Shown here one piece after another: positions 9,204 through 11,508 of a stretch of 11,508 nucleotides of DNA (the stretch's first letter is position 1; each line of letters opens with the position of its first letter). The position numbers were made by a program, and so were the translations under genes. Source of the DNA: Willaertia magna. Taxonomy: Eukaryota > Heterolobosea > Eutetramitea > Acrasida > Naegleriidae. The notes below the pieces were generated by a model that saw only the letters and a program-made list of their open reading frames with translations, ran no database searches and was not told the origin of the DNA. The stretch spans positions 1 to 11,508 of the forward strand of contig CADWAF010004497.1 of the NCBI GenBank assembly GCA_902984215.1, given 5' to 3'.

Positions 9204-9894
9204 AAGTTTTTTTTTTATATTTTATAACTAACTTCATTTTTCTTTTTCTTAAATTTAAAAATACCTTAAATTCATTAATAAACATATTACTTTATTTAAT
9301 AAAAGCTTTTACATTACTAAAAAGAAATTCTTTATTTTTTATTATATTGATCCACTTTTTTTAATTAATGTTTTTTCTTTTTAATATTTTTTATTAATTT
9401 CATAAATTCCTTTTTTGTTTCAAAGTTATTTTTTTTATATTTTTTAGAATATTTAGTATTTAACAATTTATTTAAAGGATATTTTAATTTATTATGATTT
9501 AGTTAATGATATTAAATATAGTATTTTATTGTTTTTTTGGTGTTTTTATTATAAAAATTTAAATTGTAAAAAAAATTGTAAAAAAAAAATTTTTATAATA
9601 TTCTCTTTTATTGTTTATAGTTAATAATTTAATATTAACTATTGTTTTATCTTATTATATTATTATAATAATTTCATTTAAAGAAAAAATTATGGTGATA
9701 AAAAATATTAGATTATTTTTATTAGATAAAATAGTAAATAATTATTAAATCATAGTTTGTTGAAGTATAGGTTGTTGAATTGTAGATTGTTGAATTGTGG
9801 ATTGTTGAATTATAGATTATTGAATTATATATTATTGAATTAATTACAAATTGAATTATATTGTTTGAATTACTATTATTATTATTGATAACAT
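9204..9894 (-). pseudogene. Fossil gene with Gln-rich pentapeptide repeat, product unknown
   Basis: A possible ATG lies at 9894, followed by a hydrophobic stretch and then a pentapeptide repeat (S/Y/P)(T/I)(I/L)QQ encoded by 9846-9757. After two stops the same frame is open for 32 codons (LFTILSNKNNLIFFITIIFS). In another frame from about 9540 the reading contains LNHNKLKYPLNKLLNTKYSK and then NNFETKKEFMKLIKNIKKKK, with two stops in some 57 codons. A third frame from 9333 gives KEFLFSNVKAFIK and, after one TAA, a Lys/Arg-rich end (FLNLRKRKMKLVIKYKKKT) with a stop at 9204. Charged, Lys-rich content and stop depletion suggest a decayed gene of about 230 residues. No family was recognised, and the joins between frames are my inference. 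Confidence 0.4.
9757..9846. repeat. 15-base tandem repeat, six units
   Basis: Units start at 9757, 9772, 9787, 9802, 9817 and 9832, with consensus TTGTTGAATTGTAGA on the plus strand. The last two carry TTATTGAAT. The unit length is a multiple of three. On the minus strand the repeat reads as a pentapeptide with two glutamines, CAA CAA, in the four low-coordinate units and CAA TAA in the two others. Further degenerate units may continue to about 9875. Confidence 0.8.
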
Positions 9895-9900
9895 TATTTG

Positions 9901-10103
9901 TAATATTATAAAAAAATTTTTATGTAAAAGATATAAAATTTAATTAATAAATTATAAATTTAATAATAAAATTTATTTTTTTTAATTAAAAATATAATTG
10001 ATTTTTATTTTTATTAATAAATTTCTTTAAAAAAATAATTATTTATTTAATTTAACATAATATTAATTATTTGGTGCCTTTTTTAAAAATTAATATTAAA
10101 AAA
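9901..10103. other. A+T-rich spacer, nothing recognised
   Basis: This lies between the diverging fossil gene and the transposase remnant. I looked for a terminal inverted repeat of the transposon here and did not find a convincing one. Confidence 0.3.
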
Positions 10104-10828
10104 ATGACTAAATCATAAATAAAGTCATTAAAACAAAAAAAAATCAATAAAAAATCAATTAACATTAAAAAAGTATAAAGTTTTTTTAATAATAATATTA
10201 AATCAAAAGAAGATAAACAATAGATATTACTAAAATATTTCATGTATCAAAATATTAAATTCAATATTAGAAAAGAAAATTTTTCAATTTTTTTGCTTAC
10301 AAAATAACTTATAAAAAGTTATATTACAAATATAAACATAAATTCACTAATAAAAACATAGTTTACTATGTGAAACTTATAAAATTAATGACTTTGTTTT
10401 TAGATTAGACAAAGATAAAATTTTGTGATGAAAACCATTTTATTTTTTGTTATATGTTTAAACAAAAAGTTTGTAGTAAGATTAGACAAAAAATTTGTAT
10501 TGTAAATAATCTATAAAAGTTAAACAAATTGTATACTCTAACTTTTATGACTTCTTTAGACTAATTTTTATATCTTATAATTTATGAACTATGTGATAGT
10601 AGTAACATTTAATTCGATTTTTTAGTTTTTTTAACTAAGTGTGTAGAAAGAGATTACTTTGTTAGAGGCGACTTATTTGTTTATGACAATGCTAGTGTGT
10701 ATTATAGTAAAGAAACTAAAGAAGTTATTTTGAAGTTATTGGTTGATTTAGATGTTTTTTTATATTTTCTATCTATTAGAATATTTTTTCTATTATCAAA
10801 AAAAACTAAAATAAAGGCAAAACTGTGA
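10104..10828 (+). pseudogene. DDE-superfamily (IS630/Tc1-like) transposase, broken
   Basis: The C-terminal two thirds read in one frame from about 10388 to the TGA at 10826. The first catalytic Asp lies in KFCDENHF (Asp codon at 10427). A block with SSNI-stop-FDFLVFLTKC follows, and then ERDYFVRGDLFVYDNASVYY with the second catalytic Asp in the D-N-A motif (10685). These match DDE_3-type transposases of eukaryotic Tc1/mariner-like elements. After FLSIR the expected SPELNP...E segment with the third acidic residue is missing and the reading jumps to a FxLLSKKTKIK end, so the enzyme is dead. In-frame TAA codons lie at 10514, 10562 and 10610; a TAG lies at 10406. A Lys-rich frame from the ATG at 10104 to about 10380, with several stops, may be the decayed DNA-binding N-terminus. 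No terminal inverted repeats were identified. The ankyrin copy begins 87 bases downstream. Confidence 0.65.
10123..10129. repeat. Right arm of a 7-base inverted repeat near the transposase start
   Basis: AATGACT at 10103-10109 is mirrored by AGTCATT at 10123-10129 with a 13-base loop, overlapping the candidate ATG at 10104. It is short and may be chance. It is noted because it sits at the 5' end of the transposase remnant. Confidence 0.3.
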
Positions 10829-11057
10829 TTATTTTAATAAAACTGACTGTAAAAAATTCTTTTAGATTTTAACAAATTAACTCTGAAGTTTACAAAAAAA
10901 AACCAAATTAAAAAATGTCTCAAATTCAAACAGATTTAAATAATACCGTTTATGCTGAAGATTTTGAAGGAATAGATAAATGTTTAATTACTGGAGCAGA
11001 TGTTAATGAATTAGTTCAAGGAAGTTATATTACTCTTTATATTTGTGCTTATTTTGG

Positions 11058-11099
11058 GTTTGTTTTATTTATTTATTTTGTGATTTAAAATTTAAAAAG
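11058..11099 (+). other. Intron 1 of ankyrin copy 2 (42 bases)
   Basis: GTTTGT at the 5' end, AAG at the 3' end, phase 2, at the same site as in copy 1. It is shorter by one ATTT unit. TTGTGATTTAAAATTTAA is shared by both copies and is the likely branch-point area. Confidence 0.65.
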
Positions 11100-11175
11100 A
11101 TATAAAGATGCATTATCTCATTTAATTGAAAGAGGTGCAATTGTTGATTTAAAAGTTGATTTAAATGGTTGGAAG

Positions 11176-11243
11176 GTTTGTGTTTTTATTTATATATTAT
11201 TTTTGTAATTATTATTGTAAACTTTATTTTTGTCAACTTTTAG
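11176..11243 (+). other. Intron 2 of ankyrin copy 2 (68 bases)
   Basis: The 5' end reads GTTTGTG and the 3' end a pyrimidine-rich stretch and TTTTAG. Splicing is in phase 0 and joins NGWK to YTA. GTTTGT...TAG is the standard form of Entamoeba introns, as established knowledge. Confidence 0.6.
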
Positions 11244-11423
11244 TATACTGCTTAGGATTCTAATTGTGTCGAATTTCGCTATAAAATGAAATAACTCTAT
11301 AGATTCCAGTATAATGATTTATATGGAATCAAGATTTTTGGTAGGGCATTTAATATGAATATGAAAATAAATGTAATTATTAATATTAATTGGAAAATAA
11401 ACAAGTTTATTAAATTACAATAA

Positions 11424-11508
11424 TTTTATCTTTTTATTTTCTTAGATTGGTTGCCTTTATCAGTTAGTGTTTTTTTGTTTTTACCATTTTGAGTTTTTTT
11501 ACAGGTTG
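11424..11508 (+). other. Downstream part of ankyrin copy 2, splicing unclear
   Basis: Two likely 3' splice sites are visible: TTTTCTTAG ending at 11445 and TTTTTTACAG ending at 11504. The first could pair with GTTTAT at 11405 (41 bases). The piece between them reads WLPLSVS in one frame, which resembles the WTPLHVA start of an ankyrin unit, but the phase does not fit the GTTTAT donor. I leave the structure open. Confidence 0.25.

Larger units (their letters stand above)
10915..11423 (+). pseudogene. Ankyrin-repeat gene copy 2, decayed
   Basis: The ATG at 10915 follows ATTAAAAA as in copy 1. Exon 1 (10915-11057) begins MSQIQTDLNNTVYAEDFEGI and continues with GADVNELVQGSYITLYICAYFG. Exon 2 (11100-11175) completes the ankyrin unit as GYKDALSHLIERGAIVDLK and ends at NGWK. 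After intron 2, exon 3 reads YTA-stop-DSNCVEFRYKMK-stop-LYRFQYNDLYGIKIFG, with TAG at 11253, TAA at 11292 and a final TAA at 11421. The frame stays sensible across both stops, so they are substitutions and not wrong splicing. Relative to copy 1, exon 1 has 12 differences, nine of 47 residues change, and the ankyrin Pro, Gly and Ala positions are damaged. I infer a non-functional paralogue. What the 3' end encoded is uncertain. Confidence 0.7.

Noticed and set aside
2293..10828. Reassigned stop codons (TAA/TAG as Gln), which would make the fossils intact
   Set aside because: The 310-codon propeller tail and the long clean runs contain CAA for Gln but no TAA or TAG, TGA also occurs in-frame in the fossils, and frame changes remain. 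Standard code with decay fits better.
11302..11330. Inverted repeat GATTCCA / TGGAATC in exon 3 of ankyrin copy 2
   Set aside because: Seven bases with a 15-base loop inside an apparent coding stretch; no evidence of function.
1..11508. tRNA, rRNA, CRISPR arrays, giant-virus or Maverick-type gene clusters
   Set aside because: No structured G+C-containing RNA genes, no regularly spaced repeats with unique spacers, and no capsid, packaging ATPase or polymerase motifs were found on either strand.

Overview
The window looks like nuclear DNA of a very A+T-rich, intron-bearing unicellular eukaryote. The signs are short introns of about 41-68 bases beginning GTTTGT, asparagine- and lysine-rich proteins, ankyrin-repeat genes, and remnants of a DDE transposase and probably a LINE-type retrotransposon. 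GTTTGT 5' splice sites are typical of Entamoeba, but I cannot fix the taxon from this sequence. I see no rRNA, tRNA, CRISPR array or bacterial operon structure. By eye, G+C is roughly a quarter in the flanks and about 5-12% in most of the middle.

Layout. The left flank carries, on the minus strand, the 5' part of an ankyrin gene (210 to 1, running off the window) and upstream of it a beta-propeller-like gene broken by three frameshifts (1694 to 293). A relatively G+C-rich island at 1803-2131 (+) looks like the C-terminal end of a non-LTR retrotransposon reverse transcriptase. The right flank carries, on the plus strand, a broken DDE transposase (10104-10828) and then a second, decayed copy of the ankyrin gene (from 10915). 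The two ankyrin copies point outward, so about 10.7 kb lies between an inverted gene pair.

Middle, 2.3-10.1 kb. At first sight this is empty A+T-rich DNA, but read with stops and frameshifts allowed it holds long stretches of fossil coding sequence. The clearest is on the minus strand from about 4979 to 2293, with stop-free runs of up to about 100 codons. Smaller ones lie at 5096-5305 (+), 5827-6496 (+), 7270-6592 (-) and 9894-9204 (-). The last contains a Gln-Gln pentapeptide repeat in which individual CAA codons have become TAA.

Common theme. Three independent comparisons point to strong C-to-T / G-to-A mutation in unconstrained sequence: ankyrin copy against copy, transposase against its conserved motifs, and the pentapeptide repeat against itself. 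The most economical reading is a graveyard of genes and mobile elements drifting to extreme A+T, with one ankyrin copy possibly still intact. I found no complete functional system between the two ankyrin genes.
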